A stretch of 64,000 nt of DNA from DATBLE01 sp963808815 (GCA_963808815.1 CAWEGI010000014.1:310001-374000); one strand, 5' to 3'. Positions 9,947 through 19,728 are shown, counted from the first letter of the stretch. Program-made: numbers and translations. The notes: generated from the letters alone by a model not told the origin.

Positions 9947-9958
9947 GAATACGTATTC
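9947..9958. promoter_or_regulatory. 12-bp perfect palindrome upstream of sigA
   Basis: GAATACGTATTC lies in the 230-base gap between topA and sigA, about 140 bases upstream of the sigA start. It is A+T rich compared with its surroundings and could be an operator or part of a -10 region. No experimental counterpart is known to me. Confidence 0.25.
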
Positions 9959-10035
9959 CGGGCGTCCGGGGTCGCTGGATTCCAAGACGTGGCTCGCCGG
10001 AAAAGGTTGGCAGGTCGGGCGGCCGGTGTGGGTGA

Positions 10036-12614
10036 CTACTTCCGACCCCGTGGGCGCGGCTTGGCCGCCGGCCCTTTCGAGCGTCGCTCGGCCAGTAGCT
10101 CGACCCCCCGGTCGAGCGTGAGCGATTCAACCGCGTCCCCTGAGCGCAGGCTCGCATTCGTCTCCCCATCCGTTACGTACGGACCAAATCGGCCGTCCTT
10201 GACCACGACTCGACGCCCGGACGAGGGATCTTCGCCAAGCTCCCGGAGCGGCGGCTTGGGCGCTCCTCGCCCACGCCGGGTCTTCGGCGCCGCCAGCAGG
10301 GCGAGCGCCTGGTCGAGGTCGATGGTGAAGAGCTGCTCCTCGCCCTCCAGCGAGCGGGTCTCGGTGCCGCGCTTGATGAACGGCCCGTAGCGGCCGTTCA
10401 TCGCCAGCACCTCCTCGCCGTCGGCGACTCCGACGACCCGCGGGAGCGAGAGCAGCCGGAGGGCGTCGTCGAGCGTCAGCGTCTCCGGCGACATGCTCGA
10501 GAACAGCGAGGCGGTGCGCGGCTTCTCGTCGGAGCCCTCCGGCGGCTCCTCGGTGACGTACGGGCCGTAACGGCCGCTGCGCAGCAGCACGGGCCGGCCG
10601 GTCTCGGGGTGGACGCCGAGCTCGCGGGCGTCGCTCGGCGCGGCGAGCAGCTCCTCGGCCCGGGCCGGCGTGAGCTCGTCGGGGACGATGTCCTCGGGCA
10701 GCGACGCCCGCTCCTCGCCGCGCTCCAGGTACGGCCCGTACCGGCCGACACGGACGACGATGTCGCTTCCGGGCAGCTCGATCGAGTTGACCGCCCGCGC
10801 GTCGATCTCGTCGAGGTGGTCCGTGACCATCGCGTGCAGGCCGGGCCAGCCCGGCGCGGCCGGCTCGCCGTTCGTCCCCTTGTAGAAGCGCGTCAGCCAG
10901 TCGACGCGCTGCTCCTCGCCTGCGGCGATGCGGTCGAGGTCGTCCTCCATGCTGGCGGTGAAGTCGTAGTCGACGAGCCTCCCGTAGTGCTGCTCGAGCA
11001 GCTGCGTCACCGCGAAGGCGAGGAACGTCGGGACGAGCGCCGTGCCCTTCTTGACGACGTAGCCGCGGTCGAGGATCGTCCCGAGGATCGAGGCGTAGGT
11101 GGAGGGGCGGCCGATCCCGCGGTCCTCGAGCGCCTTCACGAGCGTCGCCTCGGTGTAGCGCGCGGGCGGCGAGGTCTCGTGTCCCTGCGGCTCGAGCGCG
11201 AGCGCCTGCACGTCGTCGCCCCTGGCTGAGCTGCGGCAGCCGGCGCTCCTCGTCGTCGGCGGGCTCGTCGTCGCGGCCCTCCTCGTAGGCGGCGAGGAAG
11301 CCGCGGAAGGTGATCACCGTGCCGCTCGACGCCGAACTCGGCGTCTTCTCCCGCCGAGGAGGTCGCGCCGAGCCGCAGCGACACGCGTCTGCCCGCGCGC
11401 GTCGGCCATCTGCGAGGCGACCGTCCGCATCCAGACGAGCTCGTACAGCGCCTGCTCGTCGCGGTCGAGCTCGCCCTTGACCTCGTCCGGGAGCCGGAAC
11501 CGCTCGCCGGCGGGCCGGATCGCCTCGTGCGCCTCCTGCGCGTTCTTCACCTTGCGGTCGTACCGGCGCGGCGACGCGGGGACGTAGTCGTCGCCGTAGA
11601 GCTCGCGTGCCTGCGTGCGGGCGGCCGTCAGCGCGGTCTCGGACAGCGTCGTCGAGTCGGTGCGCATGTAGGTGATGTAGCCGCGCTCGTACAGGCGCTG
11701 GGCGACGCGCATCGTCGTCTGCGCCGTGAAGCGGAGCTTCCGGCTCGCCTCCTGCTGGAGCGTCGAGGTCATGAACGGCGGCGCCGGCCGCCGCGTGTAC
11801 GGCTTCTCCTCGACCGAGCGGACCGAGAAGTCGGCGCCGTCGAGCCGGTCGGCCAGCCCGCGCGCATCCTCCTCGGTCGAGCTGCCGCGCCTCGCTCTTC
11901 AGCTTGCCGTCGGGGCCGAAGTCGCGTCCCTGGGCGACCCGCGTGCCGTCGAGCGACACGAGCCTGGCCGTGAAGTGGCCCGGGTCGAACGTGCCCTCGA
12001 TGTCCCAGTAGGCGGCGGAGACGAAGGCCATCCGCTCGCGCTCGCGCTCGACGACGAGCCGGGTCGCGACGGACTGGACGCGACCGGCCGACAGCCGCGG
12101 CATCACCTTCTTCCAGAGCACGGGCGAGACCTCGTAGCCGTAGAGCCGGTCGAGGATACGCCGTGTCTCCTGCGAGTCGACCAGCGCCTCGTCCACGGAG
12201 CGCGGGTTGGCGAGCGCCTCCTCGATCGCGCCCTTGGTGATCTCGTGGAAGACCATCCGGCGCGTCGGCACCTTCGGCTTGAGCTCCTGGAGGAGATGCC
12301 AGGCGATCGCCTCGCCCTCGCGGTCCTCGTCCGTCGCGAGCAGCAGCTCGTCGGCGTCCTTCAGCTTGCGCTTCAGGTCGGCGACCACGCGCTTCTTGTC
12401 CGGGTCGACGACGTAGTAGGGCTCGAACCCGTCGTCGATCGCGACGCCGAGCGCGCCGTACCGCTCCCGTTTGCTCCTTCGGGATGTCCGACGCGCGCTC
12501 CGGCAGGTCGCGGATGTGGCCGATGCTGGACTCGACCACGAACCCGGGGCCGAGGTAGCCGGCGATGGTCTTCGCCTTGGCGGGCGACTCGACGATGACG
12601 AGTTTCTTGGGCAT
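10036..12614 (-). CDS. topA: DNA topoisomerase I, five frameshifts
   Basis: This type IA topoisomerase relaxes negative supercoils. The N-terminal Toprim domain starts PKKLVIVESPAKAKTIAGYL and includes LLLATDEDREGEAIAWHL. The active-site tyrosine lies in ERGYITYMRTDSTTLS. The C-terminus has four repeats centred on GRYGPY/F instead of zinc fingers and ends in a basic tail, as in actinobacterial TopA. Frame changes occur near 12472, 11885, 11390, 11340 and 11225. Total length is 3n+2, as five one-base insertions predict. Since the gene is essential in most bacteria, the breaks are almost certainly errors in the sequence. The start is the ATG at 12614. Confidence 0.93.
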
Positions 12615-12699
12615 TCGGGCGAACACGTTAGCGCCGAGGTCAAACGGCGCCGAGGGAACGTCACGAACTCGTCGCACGGCAATACTGAGGATCCGCGCG

Positions 12700-13314
12700 A
12701 TGCCGACGCCGCTCTACAACTTCATCGCCGCTCGTCTCCTGGCCGGTGCTGCACGGCCTCTTCCGGCTGCAGCACCACGGCCTCGAGAACCTCCCGGCGG
12801 AGGGAGGGTTCGTGCTGGCGGCAAACCACACTTCGAACTTCGACCCTTGGCCGCTGGGTTTGCCGCTCTGGCCGAAGCGGCAGCTGCTCTTCATGGCCAA
12901 GGCAGAGCTCTTCAACCCGATCCTCGGCCCGCCGCTGCGCGCCGGAGGAGCGTTTCCCGGTCCGCCGCGGCGAAGCCGACGTCGAAGCGATCCAGGCGGC
13001 GGTCGAGATCTGCCGCGCCGGCGGCGTGGTGGCGATGTTCCCGGAGGGGACGCGGCAGCCGAAGGGCCTGCGCAAGAAGTTCGAGCACAAGCCGCGTCCC
13101 GGCTCGGCGCGGATCGCGTTGACTGCAGGCGTGCCGCTCGTCCCTGCGGCGATCAAGGGCATGGACCGGCTGTCGCGCCTGCCGAAGCTCAAGGTCGCCT
13201 ACGGCGAGCCGGTCCCGGTCGACGACCTCGACGGGCTGCCGCCGCGCCGGGCCTACCAGGTCGCCACCGAGCGGCTGATGGAGCGCGATCTACGCGCTCT
13301 ACGAGGCGCTATGA
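12700..13314 (+). CDS. plsC: 1-acyl-sn-glycerol-3-phosphate acyltransferase (PlsC family), three frameshifts
   Basis: The protein transfers an acyl chain to lysophosphatidate in membrane phospholipid synthesis. The catalytic HX4D motif is visible as NHTSNFD and the glycerophosphate-binding motif as MFPEGTRQP. Frame changes near 12738, 12955 and 13285 are each repaired by removing one base, after which the C-terminus reads ERLMEAIYALYEAL and stops at 13314. The length is then a multiple of three, as three insertions require. The stop overlaps the next start (ATGA). The gene is divergent from topA across an 85-base gap that should hold both promoters. Confidence 0.85.
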
Positions 13315-14151
13315 GCCGGCGGCCGCTGCTCGCGATCGACGGCGACTCGCTCGCCCACCGCGCCTACCACGCGCTGCCGAAGTCGATGACGAGCGCCACG
13401 GGGCGGCCGTCGGGCGCGCTCGTCGGCTTCGCCAACTTCCTGCTCCGGCTCTGGCAGGCGGAGGCGCCGCGCACGGTCGTCGTCGGCTGGGACACCCTCG
13501 GCGTGCCGACCTACCGCATCGAGGCCTTTCCCTCGTACCAGAGCGGCCGGGTCTTCGACGACGCGCTGGTCGAGCAGCTCGACCTGCTGCCCGAACTCGT
13601 GCGGGCGCTCGGCTTCTGCGCCGCCAAGGAGGCCGGCTACGAGGCCGACGACTTCCTGGCCGCCGCGGTCGCGCAGGAGGAGGGACGCGGAGGCCTGACC
13701 CTCGTCGCCACCTCGGACCGCGACGCTTTCCAGCTCGTCTCCGAGCGGACGAGCGTCCTCCAGCCGGTAAAGGGCGTCTCCGAGCTCGCGCGGATCGGCC
13801 CGGCCGAGGTTCGCGAGCGCTACGGCGTCGAGCCCGTCGCAGGTGCCCGACTTCATCGCGCTGCGCGGCGACCCTTCCGACAAGATGCCCGGCGCCAAGG
13901 GAATCGGGCCGAAGACGGCGGCGGCGCTGCTGGACCAGTACGGCTCGCTGGAGGCGGCGCTGGCGGACGGACGTTTCTCGGCGCAGAGGGAGGAATTGCT
14001 GCTCTACCGGCGAATCGCGACGATGGACGCCTCTGCCCCTCTCCCCTCCCTCGCCGACCAAGCGCCACGATGGGCGGAGGCGTCCTCACTCGCGGAGTCG
14101 TGGGGCCTCGGCAACCTCGCCGGCAGACTCGGGGCGCTCGCGGCCGCCTGA
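13311..14151 (+). CDS. Stand-alone 5'-3' exonuclease (Pol I N-terminal/FEN-like), one frameshift
   Basis: This protein of about 280 residues resembles the 5'-3' exonuclease domain of DNA polymerase I, without the polymerase part. Visible features are LLAIDGDSLAHRAYHALP at the N-terminus, the acidic cluster YEADDFLAA, LVATSDRDAFQLV, and the helix-3-turn motif in PGAKGIGPKTAAALL. These metal-binding acids and the H3TH motif are typical of flap endonucleases that remove RNA primers or flaps. The frame changes near 13840, where removing one G after CCC gives SQVPDFIALRGD. It overlaps plsC upstream and the deacetylase gene downstream. Confidence 0.87.
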
Positions 14152-14996
14152 TGGAGGTGGTGAGCAACGCCGCGCTGGCGCGGCTGCACCCGACGAGCCA
14201 CCATCCGGAGTCGCCGCGGCGGCTGGAGGTTCTGCTCGACGCGGTCGAGGAGTGGCGCGATTGCGGGCCGGCGACGGTCGAGCAGGTAGAGCGCTGCCAC
14301 ACGCCCGAGCACGTCGCGCGCATCCGCACGATCGACGCCGAGACGTGGCTGGACGGCGACACGCCGGCCTCGGCGACGAGCTTCGAGGCGGCGCTGCTCG
14401 CCGCGGGCGCGTCGGTCGAGGCGGCCCGAATCGGCGGGTTCGCCCTCGTCCGGCCTCCCGGCCATCACGCGCCGGCCGACCGCGCGATGGGCTTCTGTCT
14501 CTTCAACAACGCCGCGATCGCGGCCCGGGCGGCGCAGGCGGAACACGGGCTCGAGCGGGTGGCGATTCTCGACTGGGACGTCCACCACGGGAACGGGACG
14601 CAGGACATCTTCTGGGACGACCCCAGCGTCCTCTACCTGTCGCTCCACCAGTGGCCCTTCTACCCGGGCACCGGCCGGCCCGGCGAGGGCAACGAAACCA
14701 CCGTGAACGTCCCGCTGCCGGCGGGGTCGGGCAACGAGGAGTACGTCCGCGCGTTCGAGGAGATCGTGGAGCCAGCGGTTCGAGGGTTCGAGCCCGATCT
14801 GCTGATCGTCTCGGCCGGCTTCGACGCGCACGCGGACGACCCGCTCGCGTCGATGGAGGTCACCGGCCTCGGCTTCCGCGAGCTCGCCCGCCGGTGTCGC
14901 GGGCTGGCGCCGCGCGTGGCCGCGGTGCTCGAGGGCGGCTACAACCTCGAGACGCTGCCGGGACTCGTGCACGCTGCGCTCGACGGCTTCGGTTAG
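14151..14996 (+). CDS. Histone deacetylase family protein (acetoin utilization/class II HDAC-like)
   Basis: This 281-residue zinc-dependent deacylase has the canonical HDAC motifs: RPPGHHAPADRAMGFCLFNN with the paired histidines, ILDWDVHHGNGTQ with the zinc-binding Asp and His, and SAGFDAHADDPL with the second zinc Asp. The C-terminal EGGYNLETL is the typical closing motif. Bacterial members act on acetyl-lysine, acetylpolyamines or related amides; the substrate cannot be read from the sequence. The ATG overlaps the exonuclease stop (TGATG). The frame is intact and a strong hairpin follows. Confidence 0.9.
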   Translation: MEVVSNAALARLHPTSHHPESPRRLEVLLDAVEEWRDCGPATVEQVERCHTPEHVARIRTIDAETWLDGDTPASATSFEAALLAAGASVEAARIGGFALVRPPGHHAPADRAMGFCLFNNAAIAARAAQAEHGLERVAILDWDVHHGNGTQDIFWDDPSVLYLSLHQWPFYPGTGRPGEGNETTVNVPLPAGSGNEEYVRAFEEIVEPAVRGFEPDLLIVSAGFDAHADDPLASMEVTGLGFRELARRCRGLAPRVAAVLEGGYNLETLPGLVHAALDGFG

Positions 14997-15004
14997 CCCG
15001 GAAA

Positions 15005-15037
15005 GCAGAACCGGCCCCTTGCGGGGGCCGGTTCTGC
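15005..15037 (+). terminator. Terminator hairpin after the HDAC-like gene
   Basis: A perfect 14-bp stem (GCAGAACCGGCCCC / GGGGCCGGTTCTGC) with a 5-nt loop starts nine bases after the stop codon. It lacks a T tract but is very stable and sits between convergent genes. A second inverted repeat (CCCACGG ... CCGTGGG, around 15117-15139) may serve the opposing gene. Confidence 0.7.
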
Positions 15038-15170
15038 GCCAGGTTCTCGGACTCGCAACCACCAAGGAGGATCGGTGCTTGTTCGGATCATCGGCCCCTG
15101 CGGCGGACGCCGCATCCCCCACGGCATCCCCCACCGTGGGTGATCTCGAGGGTCAGGCCCAGCCTGTCCC

Positions 15171-15815
15171 TCAGCGGCGGGCGGCGGCGAGCGCCTCGAG
15201 TGCCTCGCGTCGCGAGGACACGCCGAGCTTGCGCAGCAGGCTCTTCACGTGCGAGCGGACGGTGTGCTCGGAGATGAACAGGCGGCGGGCGATCTCGTCG
15301 GTGCCGAGGTGCTCGTCGAGGAGGAGCAGGACCTCGACCTCGCGGGCGCTGAGCTCGTCGGCGATCGAGTCCGGGACGCCGGAGTCGAGCCTGCCGCCCT
15401 CGCGAACGCGGTCGACCAGCCGGCGGGCGATCTCGCCCGAGAGTGCTGCCTCACCGTTCGCCACGCCTTCGAGGAACTCGGCGATCCGGTCGGGCGGCTC
15501 GGTCTTGAGCAGGTAGCCGGCGGCGCCCGCCCTGATCGCGGCGAGCAGATTCTCCTCGGTACCCGAGGCCGTGAGGACGACGACCTCGCAAGCGGGGGCG
15601 GCCGCCCGAACCTTCGGAAGCGCCTCGAGCCCCCCTCCGCCCGGCATCGTCAGGTCGAGGAGGACGAGGTCGGGCTGGGACTCGCGGGCACGCTCGACCG
15701 CCTCGACGCCGTCGGCGGCCTCGCCGACCACGGCGAACGAGTGCTGCTCGAGCAGGTCGACGAGCGCAGACCGCGTCAGCGGGTGATCGTCGACGACGAG
15801 CGTGCGGCGCCCCAT
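15171..15815 (-). CDS. Two-component response regulator, NarL/LuxR family
   Basis: This 214-residue regulator has a receiver domain at 1-120 (acidic pair at 9-10, phosphoacceptor Asp54 in LVLLDLTMPG, Lys near 102 in YLLKTEPP) and a LuxR-type helix-turn-helix at about 150-205 (LSAREVEVLLLL, GTDEIARRLFISEHTVRSHV). It should bind DNA when phosphorylated by the divergently encoded histidine kinase at 15858. The start ATG is 42 bases from that of the kinase, so the two genes share one short control region. Confidence 0.92.
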   Translation of the reverse strand: MGRRTLVVDDHPLTRSALVDLLEQHSFAVVGEAADGVEAVERARESQPDLVLLDLTMPGGGGLEALPKVRAAAPACEVVVLTASGTEENLLAAIRAGAAGYLLKTEPPDRIAEFLEGVANGEAALSGEIARRLVDRVREGGRLDSGVPDSIADELSAREVEVLLLLDEHLGTDEIARRLFISEHTVRSHVKSLLRKLGVSSRREALEALAAARR

Positions 15816-15857
15816 GCAGGGGTTATCGGCAAGAGCCGCCGTGCCGACAAGAGCTGT
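15816..15857. promoter_or_regulatory. Divergent control region of the two-component pair
   Basis: The 42-base gap holds an imperfect direct repeat (CGGCAAGAGC and CCGACAAGAGC, about 19 bases apart) and an inverted repeat TCGGCA ... TGCCGA. In a gap this short these are good candidates for the binding site of the response regulator. The assignment is inferred. Confidence 0.4.
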
Positions 15858-17225
15858 ATGCGATCCCCTCGCGCGAAGTATCTCGCCTGGGTGCGCGACG
15901 AGGTCGCGCTCGTGGGCCTGCTCGGCGCCGCCCTGATCCTCTTCGTCGGCAGCCCGGGCCGGCGCGGCCCGTACGACTTGCCCAGCCTGCGCCTTTTCCT
16001 GGACACGGCGATCCTGCTCGTCTCGCTGATCGTCTGCGTGCTCGCCTACGTCCGCTTCGGCGTCGACCGGCGGCGCTTCGATCTCTACCTGCTCTGCGGT
16101 TTCTTCGTGATCGCGGTGACCACGCTCGCCTTCGCGATCGCGCCGGTGCTGGACGGCGGCTCGGTCGGCCGCGCCGAGGCCTGGGCGCGGATCGGCGGGA
16201 GGCTGACCGCGGCGGCGCTGATCGCCGCCGCCCCATTCACGAGCGGGCGGATCGCGCGGCGCGTTCCCACCCTCCTGCCCGTCGCCCTGCTCGGCGCGTT
16301 CATGTGGGCGCTCTGGGTGATCTGCCGCAGGGTGGAATGGCTGCCGCTGCTCGCCCAGGGGCACGGCCGCCCCGCTCTGCTGACCGGTGCGGTCGCGCTC
16401 CAGGCCGTCCTCGGCCTGGTCGCGCTCGTCGGCTTCGGCCTCCGCTACCGCGCACACGGCGAGGATCTCGACCGCTGGCTCGCCTTCTGCACGACGATCT
16501 GGCTGTTCGCCGAGCTCCAGGCGGTGTTCACGCCGCCGCTCTCGAGCGAGTACGTGTCGCAGAGCGACTTCCTGCGGCTCCTCTCCTACGCGATCCTGCT
16601 CGTCGGCGTCTGGCGCGCGATCCGTGCGGCCGAGGTCGGGCGCGTGGTCGCGGAGGAGCGCGCACGGGTCGCGCGCGAGATCCACGACGGCCTGGCCCAG
16701 TACCTGTTCGCCGTGTCGACGCAGACGAGCCTGCTGGCCGGCGGCGCAGATCCTTACGTTGTCGTGCCGCGGCTGCGGCAGGCGGCGGACGCCGCGCAGC
16801 AGGAGGCCCGGTTCGCCGTGCTCGCGCTCTCGTCGGCGGGAGGCTCGGCGCCGTTCGACTCTGCGCTCAACCGCTACATCGAGTTCCTCACCGCCGACGG
16901 CGAGCTCGACGTCGACCTCGAGATCGAGCGTGCCGTCGAGCTCGGCCCGGACGAGCAGATCGAGATCTTCCGCATCGTCCAGGAAGGCCTCGCGAACGTT
17001 CGCCGCCACGCCAACGCGCGGCGCGCGACGGTGCTGATCGCCCTGCGCGACGGCCAGCGGGTCGTCCGGATCGTCGACGACGGCGACGGCTTCGTCGAAG
17101 AGGCCGAGAGCCGAGGACACGGCCTCCGGAACATCCGCACGCGCGCGGCCGCGATCGGCGGCGCCTTCCGGCTGGACAGCGTCGCCGGCAGCGGCACGTC
17201 GCTCGAGGTCGTGCTGCGCGGCTAG
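15858..17225 (+). CDS. Membrane sensor histidine kinase, NarL-partner type
   Basis: This 455-residue kinase has seven or so predicted membrane helices in residues 15-260 and no obvious extracellular sensor. A HisKA_3 domain follows with His276 in EIHDGLAQYLF as the phosphorylated residue, then a HATPase_c domain (EGLANVRRHANA, VDDGDGF, GHGLRNIRTRA). The membrane part may itself be the sensor. It is divergent from its likely partner regulator at 15171. The frame is intact. Confidence 0.9.
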   Translation: MRSPRAKYLAWVRDEVALVGLLGAALILFVGSPGRRGPYDLPSLRLFLDTAILLVSLIVCVLAYVRFGVDRRRFDLYLLCGFFVIAVTTLAFAIAPVLDGGSVGRAEAWARIGGRLTAAALIAAAPFTSGRIARRVPTLLPVALLGAFMWALWVICRRVEWLPLLAQGHGRPALLTGAVALQAVLGLVALVGFGLRYRAHGEDLDRWLAFCTTIWLFAELQAVFTPPLSSEYVSQSDFLRLLSYAILLVGVWRAIRAAEVGRVVAEERARVAREIHDGLAQYLFAVSTQTSLLAGGADPYVVVPRLRQAADAAQQEARFAVLALSSAGGSAPFDSALNRYIEFLTADGELDVDLEIERAVELGPDEQIEIFRIVQEGLANVRRHANARRATVLIALRDGQRVVRIVDDGDGFVEEAESRGHGLRNIRTRAAAIGGAFRLDSVAGSGTSLEVVLRG

Positions 17226-17235
17226 GGGTCGCCCC

Positions 17236-17574
17236 TCAGACCGTGCGCCGTGCCCCGGCCTGGCGAAGCAGCCAGGCGGTGCGGAGCTCGCGCGCTCGGT
17301 CGTCGAGCTGCCGGGCCAGCTCACGGGCCTCGCGGAGCCGCGGCCGGAGCAGCTCGAGACGGCGAAGCTCGTCGGCGATCTCAGCGATCGGGCTGCCGGG
17401 ATCGGCGTTCAGCGCGCGCAGCCTCTGCTCGCTCCCACGCAGCTGCGCCCGGAAGAGGCGCACCTGGGTGCCCACCTCCTCCGTCAGCTCGCGCAGGTCC
17501 GCCTCGGTCGTGTCCCCACTGGCGAGAACCTCGCGGAGACGGATCGTGAGCGTGGAGTCGAGTGTGTCGGTCAA
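17236..17574 (-). CDS. Small coiled-coil protein of unknown function
   Basis: This 112-residue protein has strong G/C-ending codon use, supporting real coding. It is rich in Leu, Arg, Glu and Ala with heptad-like spacing, so it is probably an almost continuous coiled coil. No Cys, signal peptide or membrane segment is seen and I do not recognise a family. It is convergent with the histidine kinase, 10 bases apart. Confidence 0.6.
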   Translation of the reverse strand: MTDTLDSTLTIRLREVLASGDTTEADLRELTEEVGTQVRLFRAQLRGSEQRLRALNADPGSPIAEIADELRRLELLRPRLREARELARQLDDRARELRTAWLLRQAGARRTV

Positions 17575-17617
17575 TGGCAGGGCGGTTCGACCGGAGCTTG
17601 CCAGAGACGGGCGAAAG

Positions 17618-17649
17618 CGGTGGTGGGAGCCCTAGGGCTCCCACCACCG
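17618..17649. terminator. Perfect 32-bp palindrome, probable terminator of the RTX-like gene
   Basis: Two perfect 16-base arms (CGGTGGTGGGAGCCCT and its complement) meet without a spacer. It lies about 75 bases past the stop of the calcium-binding protein gene and upstream of the coiled-coil gene. It is the only strong hairpin in that gap. Confidence 0.6.
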
Positions 17650-17725
17650 TGGTCGGCTGCCAGCAGGATGCGGCGAGCGCGGGGCTGCGGCCGTGGACGG
17701 CCGACCCCGCCCGGGCCGTACGGCT

Positions 17726-18223
17726 CTAGCTGTTGTCGTCGTTCGCCGCAGCCTGCGCGGCAGCTTCCTCCTGCGTCAGCCGGATGATCTGCTCGCAACC
17801 CCTGAACCGCGCGGGGTCGTGCACGATCACGTAGGCGACGTCGTAGCCGGGCCCGCAGTCGAGAATATCCGGCTGGTTGTCGTTCGCCAGCGCGTGCAGG
17901 ACGTCGTTGCCCTGCCCGCCGTACTGGACGTCGGCGCCGGCGCCCGGCCAGATCACGTCGTTGTCCGGCCCGCCGTAGATGACGTCGTTGCCGGGGCCCG
18001 CCCGGACGACGTCGTTGCCCTGGCCGGCCCACACCAGGTCGTTGCCGTCGTGGGCGCGGATGATGTCGCTCCCCTGGTAGCCGTAGATCAGGTCAGGCCC
18101 TTCGGTGCCGTTCAGGTTGTCGGCGCCCTTGGTGCCGCGGACGAGATCGAGGCTGGCGGCCGACGCGGCGGCGACGAGCACGCCTGCCCCGACGGCGACG
18201 ATGAGCAGCAGCTTGCCTCGCAC
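17726..18223 (-). CDS. Secreted RTX-like calcium-binding repeat protein
   Basis: This 165-residue protein starts with a signal peptide (MRGKLLLIVAVGAGVLVAAA, cleavage near ASA). About nine degenerate nonapeptide repeats follow at residues 30-115, such as GTEGPDLIYG, GNDLVWAGQG, GNDVVRAGPG, GNDVIYGG and GNDVLHA. They match the GGxGxDxUx pattern that folds into a calcium-binding beta roll. A short C-terminal region has two cysteines. The rolls usually stabilise secreted proteins; with no enzyme domain here its role is unknown. The GTG start has AGGAGG seven bases upstream. Confidence 0.85.
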   Translation of the reverse strand: MRGKLLLIVAVGAGVLVAAASAASLDLVRGTKGADNLNGTEGPDLIYGYQGSDIIRAHDGNDLVWAGQGNDVVRAGPGNDVIYGGPDNDVIWPGAGADVQYGGQGNDVLHALANDNQPDILDCGPGYDVAYVIVHDPARFRGCEQIIRLTQEEAAAQAAANDDNS

Positions 18224-18315
18224 GGGATACCTCCTGTCGAAGTCGAACGGTCGCCCGTGTTTTCGTCGACGGCCGTCACCCGGGCGTCAGGCCGCGGTAA
18301 AAGGCAGGTAAGCCG

Positions 18316-19722
18316 TCAGGCCGGCGGGCCGAGGACGCGACGCTCGACCCGGTCCCAGCGCCACGCGTTCTGCGCCGTCAGGTGGGTGCCGCCGAGCCAG
18401 CGGTCGAGCCCGAGCAACTCGACGCGGTCGGACTCGCCGCGGAGCACGCTTTCACCCGCACCGGTCAGCCGGAGGCGAATCGAGCCGAAGCGGCTGCCGT
18501 CGCCGAGGGGAGGCGGCGCCGGCAGCGGGCGACCGTCGTCGCCTTCCACGAGCCGGACGTCCCCGCCGCCGAGCTCGGCGAGCGCCCGGAAGAACCAGGC
18601 GTCGCCCAGGAAGGGCGCCTCCTCGAGCTCCTGCGCCGCCGCGAAGGCGGTCGCCGGGGTGGACACGCCCGCCGCGACCGCCTCGAGCGCTCGGCGCTCC
18701 GTTCCGGAGAGGCCGTCACCCGCCGCGGGCAGCTCCTCGAGCAGACGCAGCAACGCGGCGCGGAGCAGCTCGAGCGGCCCGACGTCGCCCGCGAACGCCG
18801 CGAGCGCAACGGGATCGGGCTCTCGAAACGCTTCCCAGGCCTCGCAGGCGGCGGCGAGCGTCTCGGCGGTCGCCTGACGCCGGCTCGGCCAGAGCGTCTC
18901 GAGCTCGTCCGCGCTCAGCTCGCCGAGCCCGCGGAACGACGGCTTGCCCGCGAACGACGAGACGACGATCAGCTCCGGCGGCGCCCCGGCCTCGTCCACG
19001 AGCGCCAGCGCGTCGATCAGCTGGAGCTGGTCGTACAGGTCGTGCTCGAACCAGAGGACGACCTGGACGCCGTCGCGGAGCGCCCGGATCAGCTGCCGGT
19101 CGCGGCGCTCGAGCGAGGAGCGAATCGCGCTGCGCCTCCCCCAGCCGCAGCCGGAGAGGAATGCCGCTCGCACGTCCAGCAGCTCACGGCGCGGCACCGC
19201 CGGCACGGGCCCCTCGTGGAGGACGTCGTTCCAGGGCAGCACCGCTCCGCCGAGCGAGGTCGCCCGGAGAGTGTTGCCCGCGCTTTCCCCGTTCGTCACG
19301 TGCAGCAGCGTCGGCCGCGTCGTCGGCTCCCGCCCCCGCCGCGCGAGATAGGCCGCGCCGCAGGTGCAGTGGTCGAGCGAGTCGCACGCGCATCCGACCA
19401 CGCGCGCCAGCTCGTCCCGCATCCGCCGCAGGCCCGCGATGCGAGTGTCGATCTCGTCGATCTTCGAGGCCATCCGGATGCGCAGGGTCTCGGAGGGCTT
19501 CTCGGATCGGCGCGCCGCACGGAGGTATTCGCCGATCTCGGTCAGGGTGAAGCCGACGGCCTGTGCCTCCTTGATGGCCCGGAGGAACCGCACCGTGTCC
19601 TCGTCGTAGCGCCGGTGGCCGCTGGGCTCCCGGTCGGGAGGCGGCAGGAGCCCGCGGCGCTCGTAGTAGCGGAGCGTCTCCACGTTCACCCCCGAGCGCC
19701 GCGCGACCTCGCCGACTTTCAT
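18316..19722 (-). CDS. MerR-type metal-responsive regulator fused to DUF1835/DUF3658-like domain
   Basis: Residues 1-70 are a MerR winged helix (VGEVARRSGVNVETLRYYERR), followed by the dimerisation helix and a cysteine cluster at 111, 113, 119 and 121 (CACDSLDHCTCG), as in metal- or thiol-sensing MerR proteins. From about residue 138 a second protein begins (LLHVTNGESAGNTLRATSL, WNDVLHEGPVPAVPRRELL) that matches DUF1835, with a DUF3658-like C-terminus to residue 468. DUF1835 proteins are normally separate and their function is unknown. The frame is intact and no start codon is obvious at the junction, so the fusion seems real. A MerR-type promoter lies directly upstream. Confidence 0.8.
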   Translation of the reverse strand: MKVGEVARRSGVNVETLRYYERRGLLPPPDREPSGHRRYDEDTVRFLRAIKEAQAVGFTLTEIGEYLRAARRSEKPSETLRIRMASKIDEIDTRIAGLRRMRDELARVVGCACDSLDHCTCGAAYLARRGREPTTRPTLLHVTNGESAGNTLRATSLGGAVLPWNDVLHEGPVPAVPRRELLDVRAAFLSGCGWGRRSAIRSSLERRDRQLIRALRDGVQVVLWFEHDLYDQLQLIDALALVDEAGAPPELIVVSSFAGKPSFRGLGELSADELETLWPSRRQATAETLAAACEAWEAFREPDPVALAAFAGDVGPLELLRAALLRLLEELPAAGDGLSGTERRALEAVAAGVSTPATAFAAAQELEEAPFLGDAWFFRALAELGGGDVRLVEGDDGRPLPAPPPLGDGSRFGSIRLRLTGAGESVLRGESDRVELLGLDRWLGGTHLTAQNAWRWDRVERRVLGPPA

Positions 19723-19728
19723 CGCCCG

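Noticed and set aside
15100..15170. Riboswitch or small RNA between the convergent genes
   Set aside because: Only short inverted repeats are visible, without a conserved riboswitch core.
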